The notes under the pieces are model-generated. The model ran no database searches. It saw only the letters and a program-made list of their open reading frames with translations, and was not told where the DNA came from. From positions 7,666,737 to 7,730,736 of the forward strand of contig JAUCBN010000034.1 of the NCBI GenBank assembly GCA_035048815.1: a DNA stretch of 64,000 nt. The letters are read 5' to 3'. Positions 10,890 through 23,494 of this stretch are shown here, piece by piece (within the stretch, counting starts at the first letter, position 1; the number at the start of each line of letters is the position of its first letter). A program made the position numbers and the translations under genes. This DNA is from Abelmoschus esculentus (taxonomy: Eukaryota > Streptophyta > Magnoliopsida > Malvales > Malvaceae).

Positions 10890-13800
10890 AGAAACGCCAG
10901 CTCCACCCTTACAACCTAGGAAATTAAATATTAAGAAGGGTGGCAATTATTTCATTAAGACTAAGCCCAAACGAGTTGGAATTGTTCTGTTTTTTTCAGT
11001 TTGAACAGGGAAATCTATATGTCGGTCAGAGCCGCGGTCAAGTCAGTCTACATTAAAGAAATAGGGTTTGTATTTCACTATCTATAAATTCTTACTACTA
11101 AGTAAATCATTACGTTTGTTTTTAACAAATGACTTTTTATAAGTTGCTTCAGTGGATGATGTTTCTATAAGTTACTGATGTTTCGGACAGATTTGAAAAT
11201 TGAAAGTGTTTTGTTTTATTCTTATTTCTGTCTTTTTTTTTTTTCTTCCTTTCCCCCTCTGTTTCGGTTCTGCCCATGTCCCTTGGTTGACAAATATGTC
11301 AAACGGGGTAGAGGTTTCGGACTCATTAGACCTCAATTTTTTTTGGAATATTTTTAATAAATGTGAAAAAATCTCATATTTTATATCATTTTTACTCAAT
11401 TATTATTTATAATTAATAGACCTTAATGATAATATTAGATAATTATATAAATTTTTTACATTTTAGCATCTAATTTAAGTACTGCTTTTATAGATTTTTT
11501 GGTATAAAAATGGGAACGATTATGGTTTTTCCTCTTAGATAAGAAATGATCCTCCCAATGATATCAGATACCATCAACAAGTGTTAAATGAAGAATTCAT
11601 ATAAGATCAGATACAGAAAAACACCAGCTAAGACAGCAGATTAGTTATCGTGGTAGCAGAGCAACAAAGACAAATGATGTACGATAGATATAGAATAAAA
11701 ATTTGAATTCAGTGAACCAAGTTAGAGAAAAAATAGAGCGAAACGTTCTTCCAAATCTTAAAGTTGTTACCTTGCCACCGAGACATATACCCGCCGAAGC
11801 AGCCAAAGCAACATGCCGTGATGACCCTTCAACAACTTGTCGAAGCAACCAAGTTGACTTTGCATTACACGACCAAGACAATTGCATTCCATTTCCATAC
11901 TACAAAAAAATCTAATATAACCTACTTTCTCAGTTTGATATCTTGGTTCTCTAGTTTATTAGTCTTAGTTAATTTCTTTAGTTCAAATCTAATACTCAAA
12001 TCGAATTACTTGTATTTTTTTGTGTGTAAGACAATAAATTACGAAAGTAAACTCAATCCCTGTGAACAACGATATCTTTTATATTATAAATTGATGATAT
12101 TTTTTATACTATAACTCAAATTACGTAGGATATTACACATGCAACAAATAACATTTTAAAGTAAATTATAACCCCTTTACATTGTCGTTTGTAATTCAAT
12201 TTTTACACTATTTAAAAAAAAGTGTATTAATATTATATTATAAAATAAGAAAATTTTAGAATCTTTTTTCTAACATCATGAAATTTCAATTTAAATATAC
12301 CTATCGAATCTTGTTTAAAAGCCCAAAATATCGTGTATGCCCAAAAATATTATTTTATGTTTTACACAACACGAATTTTGTCAACATGTATAGAAAGATA
12401 AAAAAGATAAAAAAAAATCCTAATACCTAAAACTTAATTAAATAAAATCCCTAAAAATTAAAAAGATAAAAAAGGAAATCTATGTATCGCATGGACAATA
12501 ACTAATTTTTCATATAAAAATCATGCGATATTAATTTATACTCTACTTGGAGTAAGTCAATAGTATATTTTTTCCCCATTCCACAGTCTTAACTAAATAA
12601 AAAAATCAACAAAATCAGAGTAATTAATTGGTGATTGTTTATTGGTCTAATACCTTAGAACTTTCATCATTCAATTCGTTATACGAATACTTTAACATCA
12701 CACTTATAATTTAGTCAAGAAAGAAGAGAAACTTAATTACTATATAAAATAGAAATTTAAAAATTATCGCTCATAGGTTATTTTGGTCCGACAAAGATTG
12801 AATTTTTATGAAGATTATTGATTCTTTTTATGTTAAATGTTATTCTTAAAAAGAAAATTTTATTATTTTTCATATATTTAGATTTAATAATATTCTTTTC
12901 ATTTTTAGTGACTATTATCTTCATTTTTCACTTTACGTTCGGATATGTTGAAATTCTAATTCTTTTTAATTTTTATTAAAGAAATTTGGTCATCATTATT
13001 CAAGAAAACTATATTATTAAATTAAGATATATCTTGAAAACGATTAAAACTTGAATTAATTATATCATTCATCATTCAATTATATTCACTCTTATTCATT
13101 CGGTATTTTTTTTTATAATTTTTCAATTTAATAATTCAACTAATGACATGATAAAAAATAAAAAAATAGTTGACGTAAATATTTCAATAAAAAACATTGT
13201 TATTTGAAAAAAATAAAATTTTGGGAGCCAAAAAGAACACAATAAAAAGCTTATAGCTTAAAATGACTAAATCAATAAAATTAAAGAATATTTATCAAAA
13301 GAAAATAAATTTAAAAATAAGAAATCATTATATTTAACAATATTCAACTAATGCATTAAAAATATAGACAAATAAAGCCAACATGTACTTTGAATTGGTA
13401 CACCATTTAACCTATTTTATGTTCTTAAGATATGTTATTTGATTTTCTTATTACATATTTTTATACATGTTTGTTTGGTACAACTAAATGCAAAAATAAT
13501 GAATTCCAATTATGTCATACCCTGAATGAACGAGCATCGAAACTTTTTCTTTATTTTTCAATGGACTTTTTCTTAGTCATTCTAAAGGTCAAAAAGAAAT
13601 GATGATATTAAGTTGTTAGTATAATCTTATATTTTTTATAATATATTCGTCTTTTAATTTATATTTAAAGTTATTATTTTTTAATAATATTAATTTTAAA
13701 GTTTAAACTCGCATCCATTATTTGAGAATATAATGCTTTCAATATTTGTTGGTCAATATATATTTAGGTTGTTTCAATAAATTTATCGTAATTTAACTTT

Positions 13801-14348
13801 TAGTGATGAATTTTTAAATTTAATTTCTTTGTAATTTTGAATTCGTTAATGATAAAATTGGTAAGACTATATTTTTAAATCTTTGAATGAAGTGGTTTTA
13901 AGAATATATTAATTATAAATTTTAATTTATTACAATAATTAAGGTTAAAGTCTAAAAGATTTTATTAAGAAAAAGTCAATTATGACATTTTTTATTGGAG
14001 AAGGTATTTATATATAGAGAGGGGTGTTAATCCGACGAGTAATAATCAATAATTGTTGTGATTCGAATAAATGAGTATAGGGGATAACCGAAATCTTTAC
14101 CTATAGGGATGAGGATAAAAAAAATTATCACTGGAACTCAAATAAGAATGTTAATGAGATAAAAAGTACTATATTTGAATCGAAGAAATAACATAATCGT
14201 ACCCATATAAATCATTGCGGGAATCCTTAAAAAATATCAATAAAAATATATTTGTTTTAATAAAATTAAATTGCCATAAAGGTAATTTTATTTATTTTCA
14301 ACCAAAATATAATCTCCTATAACTTATTATAGCTGGTTGAAGTTCCGA
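10890..14348. other. Intergenic region, mostly AT-rich, with one GC-richer patch at 11640-11920
   Basis: The first few hundred bases are the presumed laccase promoter. At about 11640-11920 base composition rises and both strands stay open: 81 codons on minus with HVALAASAGICLGGK, 71 codons on plus. I recognise no family, and the patch could be a decayed exon or repeat piece. From 11930 to 14340 the sequence is A/T-rich with no supported gene. Confidence 0.4.
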
Positions 14349-14353
14349 AATTC

Positions 14354-14611
14354 TGTTAGAATATAATTACTAAAGAATTTGTAATTAGTTGTATAACCTT
14401 GTTATTTGTTTGTTACTCTAGTTAAAATTTATTACAAAATCAGTTGTATTTTGGGTATAAAACCCACTAATGTGATAGGCTGGAGAGATACCTTTGTAGT
14501 TCATATTCACTCAATAAAAATTTCAGATTACTCTTCCCTTAAGTCTTTAACCTTCTTTTATACATTCTATCTTTCCTCTGTTATTCCGGCCACCATGCTG
14601 GAGTTTTCACA
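14354..14611 (+). repeat. 5' LTR of the 2.04-kb element
   Basis: Contains a TATA-like GGGTATAAAACCC at about 14452, suitable as the element promoter, and ends CACA directly before the primer-binding site. Confidence 0.9.
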
Positions 14612-14619
14612 TGGTATCA
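14612..14619 (+). other. Primer-binding site of the 2.04-kb element
   Basis: TGGTATCA matches the first bases of the initiator-methionine tRNA 3'-end complement (family form TGGTATCAGAGC), then diverges. Position directly after the LTR supports it. Confidence 0.7.
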
Positions 14620-16131
14620 ATCGCCAGTGATCTTGGGTGTCAATACTACTGCTGTTGCTTTCTGGCTCTCATTTTTTTCCTGTCATTTCCCCCCTTCTAT
14701 TTGCTTCATTGATCTCTCAGTCTTTGAATCGTTTCCCATTTTTTTTGATTCTTGATACACTCGACAGTGGATAATTCATCTTCTATTGACCTCTTGACCT
14801 TTGTTTTCAAGATCTTACTCTACACAACAATGGGGTTTCTGCTACTTCTACTCCCGTCTTCCCTGATATGGAACCATGACATCTATTTCTTAAATCTTGC
14901 TTCTGGTAACTGGCTTTCTGATGGAAACTCAGAGATCGAACCAATCTCCTATGACGGAATGACTTGTTTGGGTTCCAATAAAGAGATTATTACTATGGCG
15001 ACAACATTAGAGGGGTCAAAACTTCTTGGGAGATTGCTATCTTCCAAGGATTCTGGTATTTCGAATCTGATTGCTATCTTCGTATTCTATTTTCTGATTC
15101 TTGGATCGAGCATGCCTCTTGAAAATAATATGGATCTTTACCGTCTTCTCATTCAAATAGACAGTTCTTAGCATCACTTGCACTTCAACTAGTTTGCATT
15201 TCAGTACACAGTGTGGGGAGTCGTTTCGGCAATGGTTCTTTGCCTTTCTTGCGCTTGGTGAGATTTTTCCATTCTCCACTACTGAAAATCTGTGTTACTA
15301 TCTGGTATTTGGTCAGGTTGATTGATGCTTCCTGTTAAATTTTTTATTGGATATTGAGGAGTTTTAATTACATATTGGACTGGTACATGAACAAGTCGAT
15401 TGATTGTTTGATAGTGGGTTGAAGCATAATCTTGTTCTGGTTAGTGATATTGGAGCACTGTTGATATTGGGATCGTATTCAAACCCAGGTTTGCGACTCA
15501 TCTTAGTTTGGTGTTGGAGGTTTTGAGTGTCAAGAATATCATTCAATCGAATGCTGGAATTTTCTTCAAGAGCTGTGAATTTTTTTCTTCATTGTTTGTC
15601 TACTTCATACACAAGGGTTACTTAAAATTTTGGTTTCACAAAACCAAGTTTAAAAGAGAGAAAATATCTGGGGAATGTATAGTGCTTAACAGCCTTACAC
15701 TCCTTAACCAGACATAATAGGATGTTTTCTTGCCTAAGAAAGGCTTCAGATTACATCCGGGAGTTCGTAGCTTAACCGCCTTTCTCCCAACAAAAAGAAG
15801 GATCAAATAAGTGGAAAAGTGTGACAATAAAGATGAAGAAAGCATAGTGACAATAAAGGATCAAAAAGAATAGATTTCTGAAGGAATATTTTGGATGTAG
15901 AACAGAAGGTGAGTGATAAGAACGAAAGGAGAGAAAAAATCCTTCGATTCTCGGTTGACCACCAAACAAGAAATACAAATTTTTTTAAGGAATTCCTGAC
16001 GAAGAAGAAAGCATAGTGACTGAAGAGGTTTCAAGGAAGCAATTCTAGCTCAAACAATTCTTCTGACTCAAGCAATTCCATTCAACATTCTTTGACTTAC
16101 AAGCTCGGGAACTTGAAGAAAGTAGGGTGAA

Positions 16132-16389
16132 TGTTAGAATATAATTACTAAAGAATTTGTAATTAGTTGTATTACCTTGTTATTTGTTTGTTACTCTAGT
16201 TAAAATTTGTTACAAAATCAGTTGTATTTTGGGTATAAAACCCACTAATGTGATAGGCTGAAGAGATACCTTTGTAGTTCATATTCACTCAATAAAAATT
16301 TTAGATTACTCTTCCCTTAAGTCTTTAACCTTCTTTTATACATTCTATCTTTCCTCTGCTATTCCGGCCACCATGCCGGAGTTTTCACA
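16132..16389 (+). repeat. 3' LTR of the 2.04-kb element
   Basis: Same length as the left LTR, with about six substitutions and no indels noticed. Confidence 0.9.
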
Positions 16390-16394
16390 AATTC

Positions 16395-16710
16395 TTCGTA
16401 AAATTTATAAAAATAATTAAAAAGTTGTCTATGCATTATTGTAAATATAATTTAGTCTAGTTTTATTTAAAATACATAATAATTAATTTTAATATATATT
16501 TTTTTTAAAAAAATATATGAGTATATGAATATAGAAAGGTCATGAAAATTTAATAACAAATTTATCAAATAATGACTTCAAAAAATCACCAAAAATTTTA
16601 TAAGTTAAATCAAGAAGTAATAAGTTAAATCAAGAAGTAATACTATAACAGTATGAAAGTTTATATTTGTTTAAAACAAATGGTTCTTGATTTTTGAGTT
16701 ATATATTAAA
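16395..16710. other. Short AT-rich gap between two retroelements
   Basis: No gene. It contains a perfect 20-bp tandem duplication (AAGTTAAATCAAGAAGTAAT twice, about 16602-16641). Confidence 0.5.
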
Positions 16711-16715
16711 AGTTA

Positions 16716-16950
16716 TGTTATGAATATCTTTATTCATGGCGGATATCTATATATTAAATTAAACTTTAGTGAGTTTTATTATTAGGGTTTAATACCGATT
16801 GGAATTAGAGTTTCCATCTTATGTCTATAAATATAGACTTTTAGACAAAACATTGTACAAAACCCTACTTTGAGAATATAATAAAATCTCTCCCTTTTGT
16901 CTCTCATCTTTGTTCTCCTATTTTATTCTTATTCTTTATTTTATTTTATT
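16716..16950 (+). repeat. 5' LTR of copia element (3' edge damaged)
   Basis: Matches the right LTR and the LTR at 35855-36088, but the terminal CATAACA and adjoining bases are missing. Sequence runs straight from TTTATTTTATT into AGCACGAGACTC, consistent with a small deletion over the LTR edge and primer-binding site. Confidence 0.75.
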
Positions 16951-17679
16951 AGCACGAGACTCTAACCAACGGAGGTATTTGTCGTTCAAATCTTAAAGGG
17001 GTTATTGAAAAGAATTTATTACAGCATGAATCAAAGATAAGTTCTTCCCCTTTTATTGTAGTTTAATTATTGATTATTTTTTCTCTTAATTTTTAATTTG
17101 ATTTTTAATTTTTGAAAATCATTGGTTATTTGGTGTTTGTGTAGCGATAAAGTGGATCAATTACCGTGGTTCTTGTCGACAATTCTTGAAAAAGATTTCA
17201 ACAAGATATTAGTAACTAAATCTACCATATATTCAAATTAGTGGAAAGTCTGGTATATTTTACTTATTTAATTTGAGATTTTTTATAACCAATATTTGTT
17301 TATTTTATTATTATGATGAAAGTTTATCTTTTAATCATGTTCTAAGTATTACATGATATCAGAAAAATATTAAACCTTTTATTAATTAATATGTTTTTGT
17401 TATGTTGATTTAATCCGAGTATATTGGTTGGATATCCTATTCTACGAGGCTATTGGTCTCAAAGGAGGTTCTTTTTAAAGGACCTTATGGACTAGTTTAA
17501 TTAAATTTTGTTCCTTATATGTATTATATATTGGTCGATCAATTACTATTTAATAGTATGAATGTCATAAAGTTTATATTTGCTTGAAAGCAATATTTTT
17601 ATGTCGAAAAACTCGACTACAGACTTCTCCCAAGTTTGAGTTACGAAAATCGTCTTGATCCAAGAATTTTTATGGGAGA

Positions 17680-17969
17680 CATTCCCTGAAGTGAATGCAT
17701 GCATGATTTTTATTCCATGCAATTATTGGATTTATGACATTCCTTGAAGTGAATGCATGCATGATGATTATTCCATGTGATTAATTGATTTATGTCATTC
17801 CCTGAAGTGAATGCAAGTATGATGATTATTCCATGCGATTATATGATTTATGTAATTCCATGAAGTGAATGCAAGCATGATGTTTATTCCATGCGATTAT
17901 TGAATTTGTTTCATTCCTTAAAGTGAATATAAACATGATAATTCACTATATGGTTAGTGAATAAAACTC
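17680..17969 (+). repeat. 58-bp tandem repeat, five copies, inside the copia gag region
   Basis: Units start at about 17680, 17738, 17796, 17854 and 17912 with an exact 58-base step. Each begins with the imperfect palindrome CATTCCCTGAAGTGAATG and later carries ATTCCATG. Isolated relatives of the CATTCCCTGAAGTGAAT motif recur near 18093, 18846 and 18884. 58 is not a multiple of three, so the array cannot encode a repeated peptide in one frame. Confidence 0.85.
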
Positions 17970-19299
17970 AATTATATGCCAGAGTATCATTGATGAGAAT
18001 ATGTTACAAAAACATATTCCACTTCTTACACATTAAAGTTGTCTTGTAGACACAATATCGTGAAAAGGTTTTAAAGACCTATTGGCTCTACTCCATTCCC
18101 TGAAGTGAATGTGATATTTTATAACGGAAAGAATAAATACCACATTAGTAATTGTGGTCATGATTGAGATCATAAAATAGACATGAATAAGATAATTATT
18201 TTGAGAATACTTATATCCACAAGAAGTGGAATTATAAAGATGACAAGAATGATAGAGATCATCTTAAAATCTTTATGTTATCAATGTGATGGTATAAACC
18301 ATTGATCTTGTACTTGTCAAACGCCAAAGTATTATGGATTTTATCCGTAATCATGAATGATAAATGATGGCTAAAATAATTATGGTGTTGTTGATCCAAC
18401 TCAATTGAATATTATTAATTTTCTCATAGTCCTTCAAGAGAATAATTCGCCATTTATTTTATTTTCCTTATAACATCTAAAAGAAATAATTGATCATTAT
18501 TTATTTTGTTTTATGTTAATTTATTTTTATTTGCTATTTATTTATTTACGTTTTATGTTAATTTACTTTAAATGTTATTTATTTATGCTTTATATTAATT
18601 TATCCTTTGAAGAATATTATTATTTCTGGAATAAAATATACAATGAATTGTGGCTATTTATGCTTAGTAGACAATGCAAGTACTCATACTATTTAAGCAT
18701 AAGAAATATTTTCCCATTTAAATACAAGGGAAAATGTGAGTACTATATCTCAAAGTACTAAAATATCAATGCTTCTGAAGAGCTTTTGAGAGTTTAAATT
18801 TGATAGATAACCGATTTAATATAATGTGCTATATTTAATATTTTTCATTCTCCGAAGTGAATGGTACAAAGCACATATTTTTCATTCCCCGAAGTGAATA
18901 AAATAAAGCACATATTAAAATGTGCATAATTATGATTATTTTCTCATTTTAAATGCAAGAGTATAATGTGAGTACTATATCCGGAAGTACTATTATCACA
19001 GAAGGCTCCAACTGAGCAAATATGTTATTTCCAAATGAGACTTTATCTCATATTTACAGTGCATTATGCTTGTCAAAGTCGCAAAGAGATTTATTGAATT
19101 TTAAAGATATTTGCAAAAATATATTAAGAATATTAGTCAAGGGGATGTTGACTATCTCAATATTACGAGTATAACTCAAGGCAATAAGGAAATTTTGGCA
19201 AAATTACATGCACTGTCATCCATATTGTACTACATAAGAATTAGTACAAATTGAAACTCATGCTATTGTAAACTAGATGTTTACTGATAATTTTATTTG

Positions 19300-19720
19300 G
19301 CATGACCGGTTAGACCATCCTGGTTCAATTATGATGCGAATATTTACTGAAACTTTCATGTGGACATTTATTGAAGAACTAAGATTTTCTTTAATGTAAT
19401 TTTTCATGTGATACTTTCTATGAAAGTAATTTGATTATTCAATCATCAATAACTAAGATAGAGTGCAATTCTATTAATTTTGTGGAACGGATACAAGGTG
19501 ATATATATGGGCTCATACACCTTTCATACAGTCCATCTAGATATTTTATGATTTTTATCGATGCATCGACTAGATGGTTATATGTATCCTTGTTATTAAC
19601 CCGCAACTTGGTGTTTGTGAGGCTATTTGCTCGGTTGATAAATTATGAGCACATTTTCCAGATTATTTTATAAAGACAATCGGTCTTGATAATGTTTATG
19701 TCATGTAATTTTACATGTAG
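19300..19720 (+). pseudogene. Copia integrase core remnant
   Basis: The frame 19431-19673 carries ERIQGDIYGLIHLSYSP followed by FMIFIDASTRWLYV, the first catalytic-aspartate region of copia integrases. Later DDE residues are lost in the broken downstream sequence. Confidence 0.8.
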
Positions 19721-20559
19721 TATCACCAATTCACATCAAGCCAACAAATGATCATAAGTTCTCCCCGTTATAAATGGTTTTCGGTCAAGAACCAAATATT
19801 TCTCATCTTAGATTTTTTTGTGTGCGATATATGTTCTAATTGCTCCACCACAACGCACAAAGATGACTTTTATTGAGAATATATATCAGATTTAAATATC
19901 TCGAGCTTCTGATAGGGAATTTATTTACAACCCGATATACTAACTATCATTTTAATGAGTCAGTTTATCCAACATTAGCGGGAAAGAATAAATAACTGAG
20001 GAAAGAAATAAGTTGGAATGAATTATCATTTTTCTCACTTTGATCCACTTACTACACAATGTGAACTATAATTTTAAAGGATAATTCATTTAGCAAATCA
20101 ATTGCCAGATGATTTTGTTGACCTTAAAAGAGTGACTAAGTCACGTATACCAGCTATGAATGCTTCGATTAAATTTGATATCCTGGAAAGACAAGCTCTA
20201 GTTGCTAATGAGTCTAACTTACGCTTGAAGCGTAATAGACAAGTAAGTTTCAAAGATAAGAGATCCTCAAAAAAGAAAAGAAGCTATATTTTATGATGGT
20301 CTAATCGAGGAATCAATGATTATGAAAATTTCTAGAAGAGATTAAATGGTCTCCAACAGAGACATTGACATGACTCAGGTACCTAATAATAAAGAGATCT
20401 CAATAGATTATGTTATGTCTGGTAATAAGTGGAACTGAAATTAAATCGACGTCGTTAATATATTTGCATGCAATATAGCACTAGAGATTTTATTTGATGA
20501 TGTGGATCATGGATCATTGTCAATTGGGCAATGTAAACAAAAAATGATTGGCCAACATG

Positions 20560-21660
20560 AAAAAGACAATTGAGGCGAAACTAAAATCTCTTTTGAAAAG
20601 AGAAGTATTTGGGCCTATAGCCAGTACATTGAAATGTGTAAAGCTCGTGGATATAAATGAGCCTTTGTGAGAAAGAGAAACCAAAAGGGGAAATCATGAG
20701 ATATAAGCTCATTTGGTTGCACAAGGATTCTCACAAAGACATGAAAATGATTATGAGGAAAATATATTCCTTGGTGGTGGATGCAACTACTTTTAGATTT
20801 TGATTAGTCTGACAATAAATAAAATTCCTCGGTTTCTGCCTAATGGATGTTGTTACATCATATTTGAATGAGCCTCTTGACAGTAATATTTACATGAAAC
20901 TTACGGAAAGATTTAGATTGCCATAAGCAGTTCATTCAAGTTCTCGAGAATATTATTCAATCATATTGAATATATCTTTTTATGGCTTGAAACAATTTAG
21001 GCGTATTTGGTATGATAGCCTCATTGAATACTTATTAGCATAATGCTATATGAATTATTTTCCCGAGCATTTTTATTAAGAGGTTTAGCTCTGAATTTTT
21101 ATTGATTGTGTATGTTGATGATTTAAATATCGTTGATACTCATGAAGAGACCTCCTCAAATCCTTGTGCATCTATCGATATACAGAAAAATATTGAAAGA
21201 GACTTTACATGCATAACGCATATCTATTTATCACCCTTATGGTTGTTGCTAAGCCTCTTACTGTAAACAAAGATTTTTTTTCGCCTCACGAAAAGGGTAA
21301 TGATATTCTTGGCCTAAATCATAATATACACATTATTTGATCTGGAAGCATCGTATCTTAGCTGGTCCAGAAATATTATTTAAGTGCTACGAGATCATTA
21401 CCTTTAAATAATCGTTATGCATGAGGCAAAACCGAAATATGTGTTTGGCTAAACATATCCTGAAGATATGTGAATGTTTTTCACAGGATAAGATGCAAGC
21501 TATCTTGTATAGAGATAATACAAAATTTATATCTCAAGGTGGATATATCAAATATGATAAAACGAAACATAATTCTTCAAGTTTCATCCCTCATGATTTT
21601 CAGATAAATAGTATTCAATGAATCATTTCAAGCAATGATTTGGAAGATTTATCCACTAGT
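20560..21660 (+). pseudogene. Copia reverse transcriptase and RNase H remnant
   Basis: RT fragments run from about 20600, with the active-site segment YVDDLNIVDTHEE at about 21107. The RNase H end at 21421-21621 keeps NMCLAKHILKICECFSQDKM and DNTKFISQG. Multiple frame changes and stops separate the pieces. Confidence 0.8.
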
Positions 21661-21951
21661 GCATGACCTACTTCAACATTTGAAGATTGTATTCAATATT
21701 GAATTGTGAAGATTCAAAGATATTATATGATATTTTCATGAGGGGGAGTAAATACGCGTTGCACTCTTTTTCCCTTAACCGAGGTTTTGTCCCAATGGGT
21801 TTTCCTGGTAAGGTTTTTAATGAGGCAACATGTTATGCGTATCAAAGATGTGTGTACTTTTTTTCTTTCACTAAGAATTTTTTCCCACAGGGTTTTTATT
21901 TTAGTAAGGTTTTAACGAGACAGATTATCTTCATGGATATCCAAGGGGGAG

Positions 21952-22174
21952 TGTTATGAATATTTTTATTCATGGTGGATATCCATATATTAAATTAAAC
22001 TTTAGTGGGCTTTATTATTAGAGTTAATACCCATTGGAATTAGGGTTTCCATCTTATGTCTATAAATATAAACTTTGTACACAACCCTACTTTGAGAATA
22101 TAATAAAATCTCTCCCTTTTGTCTCTCATTTTTGTCCTCCTTTTTTATTCTTGTTCTTTACTTTATTCACGACA
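21952..22174 (+). repeat. 3' LTR of copia element
   Basis: 223 bp, begins TGTTATGAATAT and ends TTCACGACA. The equivalent end in the third LTR copy (35855-36088) is TTCATAACA, which makes an 11-bp inverted repeat with the LTR start. Confidence 0.85.
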
Positions 22175-22179
22175 AGTTA

Positions 22180-23486
22180 TTAATTTTTAAGCTAGTAAAA
22201 TTAAAAAAAAAAGTATTATAGACTGTTTTAAAAAAGCAATAATAATATTAAATTCAAAATTTTATCATATATCGAGTAAAATTAGAAAATGTAATTTATA
22301 TGATTAAAAATATTACTGAATCTAATTTCTTTTTGATCAAATGGGTCATGAGTTGGATTTGCATATTACTAGTTACATGTTTTCTTTTAAAAGTAGCGTA
22401 AATTATTATGTTTCGATAATTAATATTTTAGTCATGTTTTATAATTTTAAATGATTTGTTTCTTGTTAGTAAAATTAAATTTATCATTTATGTTTATAAA
22501 TTTAGAATTTAATATTGAATTTTATTTTAAATTTTATTTATATTTTGAGGTACAAAGATTAATCGAAAACTGTGAAAATTTATAAGGGATGGATACGAAG
22601 ACAAAACCCCCTAAAACATTTAATAAAAATTTCCTAAAATCATAAATGGAATAAAAATATAAAACTATCTCCGACCGAACATTGCCACCTATTCATAAAG
22701 TATGGGTTAATATTGTTTAACTAAAAGGTAGAGAATGCATTCTATCTTTTTAGCCGTCAATTTCGTCAAAAGTTTCTTTAAATTCGAAATTTTATCATGA
22801 GTAGATTTTGTTGAAGTTCAAAGCTCGTAGATTACCATGAATTTACTATCTGAAAATGAAAAATAAATTCATTGATGCGTTACGATAGTATATAATTATT
22901 GAACATAATTATTGAACGATTAATTTGATTTCGTTTATTTTAATAGTATAAAAGGCTAAGTTAATAAAAGAATATTGTTTTTTTTGGGTTTTAAAGTCTT
23001 GTCTTCATTAATCTAGACTGACCTGCGTCGCACACTTAATTTTGATGGGTTACGTACACAATATTTCAAATTTGAGATTTATTTAAGCGAAGTTAAACTG
23101 CTTACTACTTGGACCAAACCTATTGGTAGTTAGTAAAATTTTTAAATATAAATAATTAAATTTATTAAATTATTTTAAATTTGAATAAATTAATATGAAA
23201 TATAAATTTTGAAACTAAAATTTTTATTACACCGAATAAAAAATACATGTTCATAAGCAAAATGACGTATTTATAAGAATACGTTAATCGTTACATCTTT
23301 AAAATTATGTAACGACTTTTTAAAATTCAACAATTAAACAATTCCCTCATTTTAAAAATATTTAATGATAGATTTTGAAAAAAAAATGTACTTTTTTATA
23401 AAAAAACAAACCAACAAAGAGTTTTCATTAATCGTTTGCATAAAGTACATCAAACACTAAAAATAAAATCAAAGATTAAAAGTGGG
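22180..23486. other. AT-rich intergenic DNA
   Basis: No supported gene, RNA or defined repeat. Short poly-purine and poly-T runs only. Confidence 0.5.
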
Positions 23487-23494
23487 GTTTTGCG

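Larger units (their letters stand above)
14354..16389 (+). mobile_element. 2.04-kb non-autonomous LTR retrotransposon with target duplication
   Basis: Two 258-bp direct repeats, 14354-14611 and 16132-16389, both starting TGTTAGAATA and ending TTTTCACA, bracket 1520 bp. AATTC flanks both sides (14349-14353 and 16390-16394) as a 5-bp target duplication. The primer-binding site TGGTATCA follows the left LTR directly, and a purine tract (GAAGAAAGTAGGGTGAA) precedes the right LTR. I count about six differences between LTRs, roughly 2.3%, so it is fairly young. The interior encodes no gag, integrase or RT that I recognise; its longest frame (14752-15171, 139 codons) has hydrophobic stretches and no known motif. 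It is longer than classic TRIMs and shorter than LARDs, and must rely on proteins from another element. Confidence 0.9.
16716..22174 (+). mobile_element. Near full-length decayed Ty1-copia retrotransposon
   Basis: A 5.46-kb element. LTRs start TGTTATGAATA: the left runs from 16716 to about 16950, the right spans 21952-22174. AGTTA flanks both sides (16711-16715, 22175-22179). The polypurine tract AAGGGGGAG lies at 21943-21951. The order of remnants fits copia. A gag CX2CX4HX4C knuckle lies near 18271-18312 with a stop inside it. The integrase core is at 19431-19673 (GDIYGLIH, FIDASTRW). RT shows YVDDLNIV near 21107. RNase H is at 21421-21621 (YRDNTKFISQGGYIKYDKTKH). Frames are broken throughout, so it is inactive. 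A second, truncated relative lies at 35855-38262 in inverted orientation. Confidence 0.9.

Noticed and set aside
17680..17969. Regular 58-base repeats as a possible CRISPR array
   Set aside because: Plant nuclear retroelement context; the whole unit repeats, with no unique spacers.
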